The notes beneath the pieces are model-generated. The model was given only the letters and a program-made list of their open reading frames with translations. It ran no database searches and was not told the DNA's origin. DNA of 64,000 nucleotides from Paracholeplasma brassicae (GTDB lineage: Bacteria > Bacillota_I > Bacilli_A > Acholeplasmatales > UBA5453). Both the position numbers and the translations under genes were made by a program. Position 1 is the first letter of the stretch; each line of letters opens with the position of its first letter. This document shows, one piece after another, positions 52,424 to 61,243 of this stretch. The DNA lies in assembly GCF_000967915.1 (NCBI RefSeq), contig NC_022549.1:1600366-1664365 (forward strand), written 5' to 3'.

Positions 52424-55108
52424 CTAGTCCAAGTAGGTAATAATTATACTATTGATATATATTGAATTTGTAGTTGTTGTAACTTCAATGCTAACAGCAC
52501 CAGAAAGATTATCAATCGAAACAATTCCCGCAGATCTTGGTGTTACTCCGCCAACTGTCGTTACCATATAAGTTTGAACAATGGATGAGCCAATTGACAC
52601 TTCTATTGTTCCCTTACCTTTAGATGCGTTTGTGGCATATATAACTTCAATTGCGACTATGTTATCGATTGACTTAGAAGTCCCTTTTGCACCAGAAGCG
52701 CCAGTTGAAACCTGAATTCCTTGAGTAGCAAATCCATTACCAGCCTTAACCAAAGTCCAATTTTCTGCAGTCTCATCTCCGCCATCAATCGATGAAGTTG
52801 CTTCCCATGATTTTGATTTAAATTTATATGTTATTTCTTTTTGAACTGCTGAAGAACCTTGTTTGTTTACCGTTATCACAAATGTTTTACTTCTTTCAAC
52901 ACCATTGAACACTCCAGTAGCAGTTAAAATTACTTCTGTATTTTCATCAGTAGGAAGTGTAACTACACCACTTATTGGGTTAATTAGAGTTTCATTTGAA
53001 GAGCTCCATGTAATTGTTGATCCATTAGTACCTATATCTATCAAATCTAATGTCGTGGCTTCAGTAATAACACTTGGCAGACTGATTGAGTTTAGGTCAT
53101 CTAAAACTTTTCCTTCATCTGTTTGTTCCCATTTTGCATACATATTTCTGTTGATTGTAGGCATCTTATATGGATCATCGTACTCAGTTGTTAAACTTTC
53201 ATTAAACCACCCTAAGAAAACATAACCTGTTCTTGTTGGTATTGGCAGAACGGCCTGTGATCCGATTTGAACGACCTGTGTTGCAGGCATTTGTCCACCA
53301 TCAGCACCATTATAATGGAATGTAATGGTCCTTGATTGTATTTCAAATTTTGCATACAACGTTCTTGACTGAATAATAGGACCACTAAAATCTACTTGGT
53401 TATTTTCAGCATCCAAATAGTACCAACCAACAAAATCATGATCTTCCTTGGTAGGTTCATATGTGATGCTACCGTTATTTGCAATCATTTCTTCTGTAAC
53501 AACACCATCGACATTGTACTTGATTTCGTGGATTGGTCCGTTGAAAGCATCAAACATTATATTAATCTCATCGATGTTAATTCTTTCACCTAATACAGCA
53601 ACTTCAAGTTTGACCCTAAGTAATTCTGATGTGGACAATGTTGACTCATTAAATAAACTTGAATTAGTTAAGTTTAAAGAATAGTCTTGTAGTTCCGAGG
53701 AAAGAGTGTTTCCTACCAAAGCATCGGTTACATCTACCCAATTAATCCCGTCGTTTGAAACACTTACTAAGACACTATTTGGATCATCACTACCATAAAT
53801 TGCTGCTTTAAACGTTATGTTAGTTATTCCTGAAAAACCGCTGTTCGTGTAAATTTGTCCTTTAGAACGAACAGAGTGTGTTCCTATTTTTAATGGATCA
53901 TCCGCAGCAACTAATGCCTCATCTAAAGTCCAAGAAATATCATTCACTATGACATCAGCTTTTGCATAACTTGCCTTACTGATTCCATCAAAACCTGCTG
54001 AATAAGTCCCTGCTTCTCCAATTGACTCAGGTGTTCTCTTATAATTCTCACTATAAATAACTTCTTCAACTGCCTCTTCGCCATTAGTGTTTAAGACAAT
54101 CAAGTAAGCTCTAATACTGTTGTAAGCGTCATTTTCAAAGGTTCTAAGGAACTCTCTTGTTTCACCATTGTGAACGTTTGAAGCAATGACCTTAGCGCCT
54201 AATGATTCTAGCGTTAAGACATCACTACTTCTTGAGATAACGAACCCATATTCAATAAGTTCATAGCCACTTGACAGTTCAAATTGACCAACGTATGAGG
54301 TTGTGTTATCACCTCTTAGTGATAACGTATCAGACATATTGACTAATGGTGTTGATGGTTTTTCATTACCATAAACCGCATTAACAGTAATGTCTTTAAA
54401 CACTGTGAACTTGTAAATACGGTTAGTCGATAAGACATGCCCTTTAGCATCTTCATAATGACTAAAAGGTACGCCTTCGTTTTCTAGGTTCGCAGTTAGG
54501 GTTGCTACTTCGTTATATTCATAGTTTGTTTTATTAGTCTCTGCGTTAGTTGTAACTGTAAAGGTAGAAACTTCGCTAACTGAATACTGTAAGAAGTAAA
54601 CACGGCTTGAGCTAATATCATCAAGTGAAGTAATCCCACTGGTTGTTTTCCACTTAGGGTTTGAGTGAACCATGTTTGGTTTACTTGGAAGATTTGCAGG
54701 TTCTGTTACACTTGCACCTGGTATGACATAAGTCACATCAAGTATATGGCCATTGGAATCTGCAAACACAACCACATGTTCAAGCGAACTACCGCCACGA
54801 TTGGCTTTATGAAAGATTGCGGTAATCTTTAGATTCGAGCGAACTGTGAACTGATAGTCTTCTGGTAAATCATCTCGGATGACACCATTGACAGCGTAAA
54901 ATGCGAAATCATAGTCACTAGGACCAGATTTCGAAAATGTAATTTTTTCACCACGTCGTTTGTTTGGTATCCCTGGGGAGGGATTGCCTTTTTGCGTGTT
55001 GTCTAAATACGTTTCAATCTCCACTGTGAAATTGTTGCTTGCCAAGATTGGCATACTTGCAACGAATAAAAATAAACCGAGTAATAGTGTAATAACTGTC
55101 TTTCTCAC
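52424..55108 (-). CDS. Large secreted multidomain protein, N-terminal part of a frame-broken nuclease
   Basis: This is an 894-residue protein from GTG 55108, which overlaps the stop of a 44-codon ORF by 4 bases. It has a signal peptide (MRKTVITLLLGLFLFVASMP, ending ILAS) and several beta domains. Two InlB-type repeats lie near 555-660 (HDFVGWYYLDAENNQ and GYVFLGWFNESLTTEY). An Ig-like region (TWSSSNETLINPISGVVTLP) follows, then a C-terminal domain with EVIYATNASKGKGTIEVSIG ending SIYINSIIITYLD. The stop comes just before an Ig-like plus endonuclease I region in the -1 frame. This and the homologous layout at 38843 suggest one split gene for a surface or released DNase. Confidence 0.82.
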   Translation of the reverse strand: MRKTVITLLLGLFLFVASMPILASNNFTVEIETYLDNTQKGNPSPGIPNKRRGEKITFSKSGPSDYDFAFYAVNGVIRDDLPEDYQFTVRSNLKITAIFHKANRGGSSLEHVVVFADSNGHILDVTYVIPGASVTEPANLPSKPNMVHSNPKWKTTSGITSLDDISSSRVYFLQYSVSEVSTFTVTTNAETNKTNYEYNEVATLTANLENEGVPFSHYEDAKGHVLSTNRIYKFTVFKDITVNAVYGNEKPSTPLVNMSDTLSLRGDNTTSYVGQFELSSGYELIEYGFVISRSSDVLTLESLGAKVIASNVHNGETREFLRTFENDAYNSIRAYLIVLNTNGEEAVEEVIYSENYKRTPESIGEAGTYSAGFDGISKASYAKADVIVNDISWTLDEALVAADDPLKIGTHSVRSKGQIYTNSGFSGITNITFKAAIYGSDDPNSVLVSVSNDGINWVDVTDALVGNTLSSELQDYSLNLTNSSLFNESTLSTSELLRVKLEVAVLGERINIDEINIMFDAFNGPIHEIKYNVDGVVTEEMIANNGSITYEPTKEDHDFVGWYYLDAENNQVDFSGPIIQSRTLYAKFEIQSRTITFHYNGADGGQMPATQVVQIGSQAVLPIPTRTGYVFLGWFNESLTTEYDDPYKMPTINRNMYAKWEQTDEGKVLDDLNSISLPSVITEATTLDLIDIGTNGSTITWSSSNETLINPISGVVTLPTDENTEVILTATGVFNGVERSKTFVITVNKQGSSAVQKEITYKFKSKSWEATSSIDGGDETAENWTLVKAGNGFATQGIQVSTGASGAKGTSKSIDNIVAIEVIYATNASKGKGTIEVSIGSSIVQTYMVTTVGGVTPRSAGIVSIDNLSGAVSIEVTTTTNSIYINSIIITYLD

Positions 55109-55239
55109 CAGTCACTACCCCAAAACTCTTCATTACCACTGGTACCAGAGGTGCCTTGCCCACTTAAAGCAATCGAGTCTTTTAATTCAAACTCTACTAC
55201 TTCTAGGGTAGGTGTTTCGTACTTCTGTTTTTCTTGCAT
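55105..55239 (-). CDS. 44-residue peptide with YxxPxL leader-like motif, candidate RiPP precursor
   Basis: ATG 55239 has a perfect AGGAGG ribosome site nine bases upstream, and a promoter lies at 55280-55308. The peptide begins with a charged leader-like part (KYETPTLEVVEFE, then LKDSIALSG). It ends with a Gly/Ser/Thr-rich stretch (QGTSGTSG) and NEEFWGSDW. The YxxPxL motif is what PqqD-type recognition elements bind in lasso-peptide leaders. The genes directly upstream encode a kinase-PqqD fusion, a peptidase and a nucleotidyltransferase. The TGA stop overlaps the GTG start of the nuclease gene (GTGA). No family is assigned with certainty. It could also be a small coupling ORF for the nuclease. 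Confidence 0.72.
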   Translation of the reverse strand: MQEKQKYETPTLEVVEFELKDSIALSGQGTSGTSGNEEFWGSDW

Positions 55240-55279
55240 ACTTTCTTTCCTCCTAGAGTCTATTTAATTCTATATATAT

Positions 55280-55308
55280 AGAATAGCACAGCAAACAACG
55301 TTTTGCAA
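55280..55308 (-). promoter_or_regulatory. Promoter of the peptide-nuclease operon
   Basis: On the minus strand -35 TTGCAA (55303-55308), a 17-base spacer and -10 TATTCT (55280-55285). The perfect palindrome TTCTATATATATAGAA (55268-55283) overlaps the -10 and could be an operator. Confidence 0.55.
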
Positions 55309-55345
55309 TGCAAAGTAAATAGATTATAGTAAAGATATTGTAAAT

Positions 55346-55372
55346 AAAAAGAAAAGGGCTTAGTAAAGCCCT
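55346..55372 (-). terminator. Terminator at the end of the nucleotidyltransferase gene
   Basis: AGGGCTT and AAGCCCT pair around a 4-base loop and include the gene's last codons; TTTTCTTTTT follows on the minus strand. Confidence 0.85.
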
Positions 55373-56523
55373 AAGGTGTCAAAAATATCTTCTATTTTCT
55401 TTCGTTCTTTTTCGCCTTGATTGAGTAATTTAACTTTTTTTGCGCTTTCTTTATGCCTAAACACAGCTAAATCAAATAAACGCACCAAATAAAACAATGG
55501 AATTAACCAAACATTTTTCTTCAAAATGGGATACATTTCTTTCATGTGCTTAAGACTTGGAAACACGGTTTGTAAAAGCACTCTAAATGGCCTTTTTTTA
55601 CTGTTCTTTGAATTGGATAATCTAGGTGCCATCGGATTGAATTGACTGCCTTTTCCGTGGATACCGGAGACAAAAATATAATCTACTAGCGCTTCTATTT
55701 TATCGTTTTCAATCATAAAACCAGCGTCCAATAAATCGGTTTCAATTTGAAAGAGTTTTTTGTTTAAAAAGAGTAAAACTTGATAAAACCGTTTCATTTT
55801 CATTTCAATAAGATAGGTTTCAATTCTATTATTGTCTATGTTGTCTTCGTATCTTTTTGCATATAAACCAATATCCAGTATACTTCTTAAACCTACACCA
55901 CTACTCTCGAAGTGTTTTGCCAAATGATACATCAAATAAAGCAGTTCAAAGGTTTCATCAAATGTATATTCATACCCTTTTAATGGTTTAAGGTAGTCGA
56001 GTGTGTTTCTAAAAAGTACGTACTTGTCATTAAACTCATGATCAAGTCTTGGATGAAGTTCAATTAATACACCCTCATTTGTTTCATACAAGTCGTGCGC
56101 AAGACTTCTAGATACCAAATTAATGTTTAATTCTTTAAGACATTTTTCCGCCTTTTGTAGTTCTTGATCTAGAAGTAAGACATCAATATCTCCCATACCT
56201 CTCATATAAGTATGCTCATAGAGTTCTTTAACTCTTGTCCCTTTTAAAAAGACAAATCGAATTTGATGCTCTTGAAATGTCTTTCTCAGCAACTCAATGA
56301 CTTTTTGTTGTTTCAGATCGGTTGTCACATAATCATAAAGTACCTGTGTTTTGTAAGTAACAAAGGATTGGCTTCTGTTGGTATCACTGATGTATGGTAA
56401 CACAAGACCAGATAACCCATTTTCCATTAGACGAACAAATATCTGTCTTTCGTCTGTGATTTTGCCTTCAAACGTTTCTTTTGATAACGCCTTAACGACT
56501 AACTCAGTAATTAAAGTTTTCAT
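55360..56523 (-). CDS. Nucleotidyltransferase family 5 protein (PF14907 type)
   Basis: This 387-residue protein matches the uncharacterised nucleotidyltransferase family found in RiPP and lasso clusters (PadeN-like). The motif FVFLKGTRVKELY at about 91-103, followed by RGMGDIDVLLLD with GDID at 111-114, supplies the metal-binding Asp pair. A helical domain follows (LYLMYHLAKHFESSGVGLRS). The C-terminus has hydrophobic and basic segments that may contact the membrane. It would transfer a nucleotide or similar group, perhaps to the peptide, but no substrate is established. It overlaps the peptidase gene by 4 bases. Confidence 0.85.
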   Translation of the reverse strand: MKTLITELVVKALSKETFEGKITDERQIFVRLMENGLSGLVLPYISDTNRSQSFVTYKTQVLYDYVTTDLKQQKVIELLRKTFQEHQIRFVFLKGTRVKELYEHTYMRGMGDIDVLLLDQELQKAEKCLKELNINLVSRSLAHDLYETNEGVLIELHPRLDHEFNDKYVLFRNTLDYLKPLKGYEYTFDETFELLYLMYHLAKHFESSGVGLRSILDIGLYAKRYEDNIDNNRIETYLIEMKMKRFYQVLLFLNKKLFQIETDLLDAGFMIENDKIEALVDYIFVSGIHGKGSQFNPMAPRLSNSKNSKKRPFRVLLQTVFPSLKHMKEMYPILKKNVWLIPLFYLVRLFDLAVFRHKESAKKVKLLNQGEKERKKIEDIFDTLGLY

Positions 56524-56930
56524 TTAAACACCCTAAACAGAAGCTTCTTAAATGGAATTAGTCCATAAAAACACACAATGAATTGATGTGTTATACTCGC
56601 TTCTTCTTTCTTTTTATTGTTGTGTTCGTAAAAGACTACTTTGCCATAAATATCACTTTTGTTTGGGAATTCTTTATAAAGACTGCCATCACCACGACAA
56701 ACCACCAAATGTTGATTGATCTTTTTTATACGATGCAAGTAATAACTGCCCTTATACTTAAATAATACGACGTCATTCTTCTTATAGGTCGATTTTTTTA
56801 AGTACACACTTGTTTTACCATCCTTATAAAATGGCCACATAGACTGCCCTTTAACTTTGAATGAGGTCAGTTTACCTTCATTTAGAGATTCAATGATCAG
56901 TGGCATTAAGGTTTCATTATTAATTATCAT
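56520..56930 (-). CDS. S24/S26-type signal peptidase-like protein
   Basis: This 136-residue protein has the S24/S26 peptidase fold. The nucleophile candidate Ser30 is in KVKGQSMWPFYKDG (G-x-S-M-x-P). A second active-site region is NDVVLFKYKGSYYLHRIKKI, where His66 or the nearby Lys could act as base. A hydrophobic tail (HQFIVCFYGLIPFKKLLF) may anchor it to the membrane. It overlaps both neighbouring genes by 4 bases. In this context it probably cleaves the leader of the modified peptide, which is an inference. It is shorter than ordinary signal peptidase I and lacks an N-terminal membrane anchor. Confidence 0.82.
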   Translation of the reverse strand: MIINNETLMPLIIESLNEGKLTSFKVKGQSMWPFYKDGKTSVYLKKSTYKKNDVVLFKYKGSYYLHRIKKINQHLVVCRGDGSLYKEFPNKSDIYGKVVFYEHNNKKKEEASITHQFIVCFYGLIPFKKLLFRVFK

Positions 56931-58015
56931 TTGAGTAGTTGGTGTTTCTTTAAATGCTCAATAAAACCAATGACGTCTTTTCTCGCAAGTTCTTCTGTTA
57001 CCTCATAACTGGCAGTCAACGCGTTTACTAAATCTTCAACGGTTTGTTCGTCTTTTAAACATTCAAATAATAACTTACCCGTTTTGTTTAATGTCATGAT
57101 ACCATTAAAATCCAGCGACGCTTCTTCTACTGGAATCACGATATATTTGCTACCTACTTCTCTTAGAACATACCCTGGTTTTAGTTGCATAAGTTTCTCC
57201 TTTATGATGTGATAATACGTCAGATAGACGGATTCAATCGAATTTGTTAGTATTGCTTCATGGATTGGTAACGTCAATAAATACTCAATGTTTTTAAAGT
57301 ATGCATCTAGAAGTTCTTTTTTGTCTGGTCTAAAACTGTTCATGATCAACTGCTTTAGTTTCTCATCAATGGTTAAAGTTCTAACTTCTAAAGGTCCTTG
57401 TTTAATGAAATAGATACTTCTTATATGATATACTTCATTTTTATTGTATCGATTTTTACCTGAGAAAGGTGTGCCATAGACCATACCATCTTTGATCAGT
57501 GGCTTATCATCATTTAAAATAAATGCGTCTCTAAATGCTTCTAAGTAATAATTCGAATGCGTACTTTTCCCTGTGCCCGATGGCGCACAAAATAAATACG
57601 CTTCGTTATTCTTAACAACCACAGAGGCATGAAGGTTAATGTAACCTAGACGTAAAGATAGTTCAAGAAAGCTCATCGAAACCAAAATGTATTCTGCTTC
57701 GTCAATCTTCGTTTCTTTCGAAGATATTAAGATAGATTGATTGATACAGTCTTTATCATAACTGATTTGATAACGAATATGGCCTTCTTTATGATAGACC
57801 TGGACCGTTGTATTGCCATCATTTTGGAAAATACGTCGGTAAGTGCTTTCCTTAACTAACCCCTCTGATAAAGGTAATATCTCATCTGCTTGCCTGACGT
57901 CAATGACATAGGCAGGTTGATGTGTCGATTCATACGGCTTTAAACTGTTTGTAAGAAACGATTGTTCAATTTGATTAATCCTAAGATTGATGCCTGCAAT
58001 TTGATAGTTACTCAT
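56927..58015 (-). CDS. HPr-kinase-like domain fused to a PqqD-like RiPP recognition element
   Basis: This is a 362-residue fusion. Residues of about 120-270 form an HPr-kinase/phosphorylase-like ATPase with LHASVVVKNN, Walker A CAPSGTGKST (143-152) and ILNDDKPLI. The last 87 residues (276-362) are PqqD-like: KPGYVLREVGSKYIVIPV, LNKTGKLLFECLKDEQTVED, then an alpha-helical end. HPr-kinase homologues phosphorylate the last Ser of lasso peptides such as paeninodin, and PqqD-type elements bind YxxPxL leaders. Here both are in one polypeptide, so the enzyme likely recognises and phosphorylates the 44-residue peptide or a relative. It is the first gene of the three-gene operon. Confidence 0.85.
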   Translation of the reverse strand: MSNYQIAGINLRINQIEQSFLTNSLKPYESTHQPAYVIDVRQADEILPLSEGLVKESTYRRIFQNDGNTTVQVYHKEGHIRYQISYDKDCINQSILISSKETKIDEAEYILVSMSFLELSLRLGYINLHASVVVKNNEAYLFCAPSGTGKSTHSNYYLEAFRDAFILNDDKPLIKDGMVYGTPFSGKNRYNKNEVYHIRSIYFIKQGPLEVRTLTIDEKLKQLIMNSFRPDKKELLDAYFKNIEYLLTLPIHEAILTNSIESVYLTYYHIIKEKLMQLKPGYVLREVGSKYIVIPVEEASLDFNGIMTLNKTGKLLFECLKDEQTVEDLVNALTASYEVTEELARKDVIGFIEHLKKHQLLK

Positions 58016-58038
58016 TGCTTCACGTCCATTTCAATTTA

Positions 58039-58068
58039 ATTATAGCATAGATAAAACTATATTGTCTT
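58039..58068 (-). promoter_or_regulatory. Promoter of the kinase-peptidase-nucleotidyltransferase operon
   Basis: On the minus strand -35 AAGACA (58063-58068), 18 bases, and an extended -10 TGC-TATAAT (core 58039-58044). The gap to the divergent ABC gene is under 100 bases, so both directions may be co-regulated. Confidence 0.55.
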
Positions 58069-58112
58069 CCCATTATAAAGTTGTGTTACACTATTATTAA
58101 GAGGTGAGGTCA

Positions 58113-59720
58113 GTGCGAATTATTCCAACATTTTTTAAACCCTACTCAGCATTCATTAAGAAACCCGTGATATTATTATCGTTATCATCGATTGTAATGT
58201 CGATTACTGCCGTTTCTTTTGCTTACTATTCAAAAACAACCATCGACTATGCCGTCGATAAAAATGATCAATTTTATAAATATGGTGTCCTACTCATTTT
58301 TATTCTTGTGACACAGCTCTTATTCCAAACGTTTTCATATTACTACAAGTCATACGCTTATAATAAACTCTATTCAATGCTATTTAGGGATTACTATCAA
58401 GTTCTTATTCGTGGTGACTATCAAACACTAAAGAAAACACATAAAGAAACCTACCTTCATCTATTTAAACAAGACTTAATGTTTACAAGTGAAGCGATCA
58501 TTGATGTTTATCCAAAGTTTCTATTCTTCATATTAAGGTTTCTGTTTGCCTTTGTCGTTTTATATCTTGTCTCTGATGTATTTGCGTTACTATTTTTGGG
58601 TCTTGGCCTACTTTTACTAGCCTCGGCCTTACTCATCAAAAAACCAATTAGACAGTCACATCAACAGGCCCTTGAACAAGAATCATTATTATTCCAAGAG
58701 ATGAGTGAGTCTTTAACACACTTAGAAGTGATTAAGAGTTTCCAAATCGAATCACAAATGTCTGATACAATCAAAAAAACTTCTGATGATTTGTTTATTA
58801 GACGAATGAAAAAACAAAAAATTAGCGTTTTTTCATCTCTAGGTATGAATGTATTCTTCGGTTTTGGTTATGCATTCTCTATCGTCTTTGGTGCTTATCA
58901 AATCAGTTTAGGTCTTCTATCAATCGGTTCTTTAACCGCCATTATTCAATTAGTTTCCAATATCCAAAACCCGTTTTCAGGGTTATCTCAATTAATTCCT
59001 AAGTACTTTCAAATGAATGCCTCGATTGAACGTCTAGAGGTGCTAAATCAAATTGAAAAAGAAGTGATTATCAAACAGACACCTACTAAATTTGATAAAA
59101 TCATATTCGATAAGGTGTCATTTTCTTACACTGATAAACCAGTTCTAAAAGATTTGAGTCTGACGTTAGATAAGAACAAAATTTACTGGTTAAAAGGCCC
59201 TTCAGGTTTAGGGAAAACGACCCTATTAAAACTATTACTGAGTTTGTTAGAACCCACTGAAGGACAAATACTACTTGAATCTGAATCCAACATTATTATA
59301 GGAAAACACACCAGAGACTATTTCGCTTACGTCCCTCAAGATTCATTCTTACTTCAACAAACCATCAAAGACAACCTTACTTTGGGTAAGGACGTCCAAC
59401 TAGAAACACTCAATAAAGCTTGTCAAATAGCCTGTGTGCTAGAAGTCATCAATGACCTACCTTTGGGCTATAATACCCTACTAGGTGAAGGTGGCTATGG
59501 GTTATCCAATGGTCAACGCCAACGACTGTCGATTGCAAGAGCACTCATTAAAAACTGCCCAATCGTCCTACTTGATGAAGCAACTTCTGCTCTTGATAGA
59601 GAAACAGAAACTATACTCCTTACAAACCTATCTAAATTAAGTGACAAAACAATTGTCATTGTGTCTCACCATGATTTAAGTGCGTATGGGTTTAATGAAA
59701 TTGATTTATTAAAACACTAA
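58113..59720 (+). CDS. ABC exporter with fused membrane and ATPase domains
   Basis: This is a 535-residue protein, probably from GTG 58113 behind GAGGTGAGG. Six membrane helices lie in about 20-300. The ATPase domain follows: Walker A GPSGLGKTT, signature LSNGQRQRLSIARAL, Walker B PIVLLDEATSALD and switch His in VIVSHHDLS. No C39 peptidase domain is present, so it would need another protease, such as the S24/S26-type protein, to remove a leader. It is divergent from the kinase-PqqD operon and probably exports the modified peptide as a homodimer. Ordinary lipid or drug export cannot be excluded. Confidence 0.87.
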   Translation: MRIIPTFFKPYSAFIKKPVILLSLSSIVMSITAVSFAYYSKTTIDYAVDKNDQFYKYGVLLIFILVTQLLFQTFSYYYKSYAYNKLYSMLFRDYYQVLIRGDYQTLKKTHKETYLHLFKQDLMFTSEAIIDVYPKFLFFILRFLFAFVVLYLVSDVFALLFLGLGLLLLASALLIKKPIRQSHQQALEQESLLFQEMSESLTHLEVIKSFQIESQMSDTIKKTSDDLFIRRMKKQKISVFSSLGMNVFFGFGYAFSIVFGAYQISLGLLSIGSLTAIIQLVSNIQNPFSGLSQLIPKYFQMNASIERLEVLNQIEKEVIIKQTPTKFDKIIFDKVSFSYTDKPVLKDLSLTLDKNKIYWLKGPSGLGKTTLLKLLLSLLEPTEGQILLESESNIIIGKHTRDYFAYVPQDSFLLQQTIKDNLTLGKDVQLETLNKACQIACVLEVINDLPLGYNTLLGEGGYGLSNGQRQRLSIARALIKNCPIVLLDEATSALDRETETILLTNLSKLSDKTIVIVSHHDLSAYGFNEIDLLKH

Positions 59721-59724
59721 TCAT

Positions 59725-59777
59725 TAAAAAAAGAGATGAAGTCCCAAGTTATCTAGGGGATTTCATCTCTTTTTTAT
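59725..59777. terminator. Bidirectional terminator
   Basis: AAAAAGAGATGAA and TTCATCTCTTTTT pair, with an inner TCCC/GGGA stem. It serves the ABC gene and the converging helicase gene. Confidence 0.88.
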
Positions 59778-59785
59778 TTAGGTTA

Positions 59786-61213
59786 CTAACGACCACTCTT
59801 TTTATGATACGTCGTTTGACTTGATGATGATTTTCTTGCAGACGTACGGCCTTGTCTAAAGTCTGATTTTCCGCCTTCAGTTTTCCCAAAAGTTTTCTTA
59901 AAACCACCGACCGAAGAATCACTTTTTGACTCAAAGGTTTTACCAACTTGTTGACGTTCGTCTCTTTTAAATGGTTCTGACTTTTTTTTGTCTGTAAATC
60001 GTTTGTTTGTTTGACCACGTTTTGGTTTTCCTGTTTTTGAAGGTTCTAGTTTTGGTCTTGTGTCTAATACATTCGTTGGCTCTGTTAAGACAAAGCCTTC
60101 TAAGGTTTTGACATCAATTGGGTTTTTAATGTGTTTTTCAATTGCCTTTAATAGGTCTCTTTCTAACACATCACAAAATGAAATCGAAATACCATCTAGA
60201 CCTGCGCGACCGGTTCTACCGATACGATGGATGTAGGTTTCTGGTACTTCTGGTAAATCATAGTTAAAGACGTAAGAAAGGGCTTCTATGTCAATCCCTC
60301 TTGCTGCTATATCGGTTGCTACTAACACGTTTGTTTTACCTTTTTTGAAATTCTCTAACGCTCTTTCTCTGGCATTTTGTGATTTATTGCCATGAATGGC
60401 TTCGGTCCTGATGCCTTTTTCAAGTAACTCTTTAGTGACTCTGTTTGCCCCTTGTTTGGTTCTTGTAAAAACGAGTACAGATGCCATTTTTTCACTTTTA
60501 ATCAGTTCGACTAACAATGATGTTTTCTTTTTCTTTGCGACGTGATAAACCGATTGGGTAATTTGATCTAGTGTTTTTGTCACCGGTGTCACCATCACTC
60601 TAACTGGGTCTTTTAATACCTCAGCCGCCAATTTTTCAATGGTCTTAGGCATTGTTGCACTAAAGAGCATGGTTTGTCTTTCGGTTTTAATCATTTTTAC
60701 AATCTTCTTTACGTCGTTTATAAAGCCCATGTCTAACATTTGATCGGCTTCATCTAAGACAAAGTAAGATACGTCTTTTAAGTCCACAATTTTTTGATTG
60801 ACTAAGTCTAATAATCGGCCTGGTGTTGCCACAAGCACATCAGCGCCACCTCTTAATTGGTGTTCTTGTTCTCTTTGTTTGACACCACCATAAATAACCA
60901 CACTTCGAATACCTAAGTAAATGCTATAAGCGTTGAAGTTTTCAAAAATTTGATTCGCGAGCTCTCTGGTTGGCGATAACACAAGTGCTTTGATCAAGCG
61001 CTTGTCTGTCTTATCTTCATAGAGTCTTTGTAAGATTGGAATGGCAAACGCAGCGGTCTTTCCTGTACCGGTTTGCGCACTTGCTAACATATCTTTACCA
61101 TCTAAAAGCACTGGAATGGCTTCTAGTTGGATCGGTGTTGGTGTTAAATAACCAAATTTCGTTACTGCTTTTGATATTTCATCGATAATACCTAATTTTT
61201 TAAATTCGTTCAT
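59786..61213 (-). CDS. DEAD-box ATP-dependent RNA helicase
   Basis: This is a 475-residue helicase from ATG 61213. All core motifs are present: Q motif GYLTPTPIQ, ASAQTGTGKTAAF, PTRELANQIF, VLDEADQMLDMGF, FSATMP, VLVATDIAARGID and HRIGRTGRAG. The last roughly 100 residues are a basic, Ser/Gly/Lys-rich tail for RNA binding, as in CshA or DeaD. It unwinds structured RNA in ribosome assembly, mRNA decay or cold adaptation. Its ribosome site is weak (AAGAGA). A terminator-like hairpin lies in its short leader, suggesting attenuation. Confidence 0.93.
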   Translation of the reverse strand: MNEFKKLGIIDEISKAVTKFGYLTPTPIQLEAIPVLLDGKDMLASAQTGTGKTAAFAIPILQRLYEDKTDKRLIKALVLSPTRELANQIFENFNAYSIYLGIRSVVIYGGVKQREQEHQLRGGADVLVATPGRLLDLVNQKIVDLKDVSYFVLDEADQMLDMGFINDVKKIVKMIKTERQTMLFSATMPKTIEKLAAEVLKDPVRVMVTPVTKTLDQITQSVYHVAKKKKTSLLVELIKSEKMASVLVFTRTKQGANRVTKELLEKGIRTEAIHGNKSQNARERALENFKKGKTNVLVATDIAARGIDIEALSYVFNYDLPEVPETYIHRIGRTGRAGLDGISISFCDVLERDLLKAIEKHIKNPIDVKTLEGFVLTEPTNVLDTRPKLEPSKTGKPKRGQTNKRFTDKKKSEPFKRDERQQVGKTFESKSDSSVGGFKKTFGKTEGGKSDFRQGRTSARKSSSSQTTYHKKSGR

Positions 61214-61243
61214 AAGTTCTCTTTTCTTCGTTTTTTGCATTAA

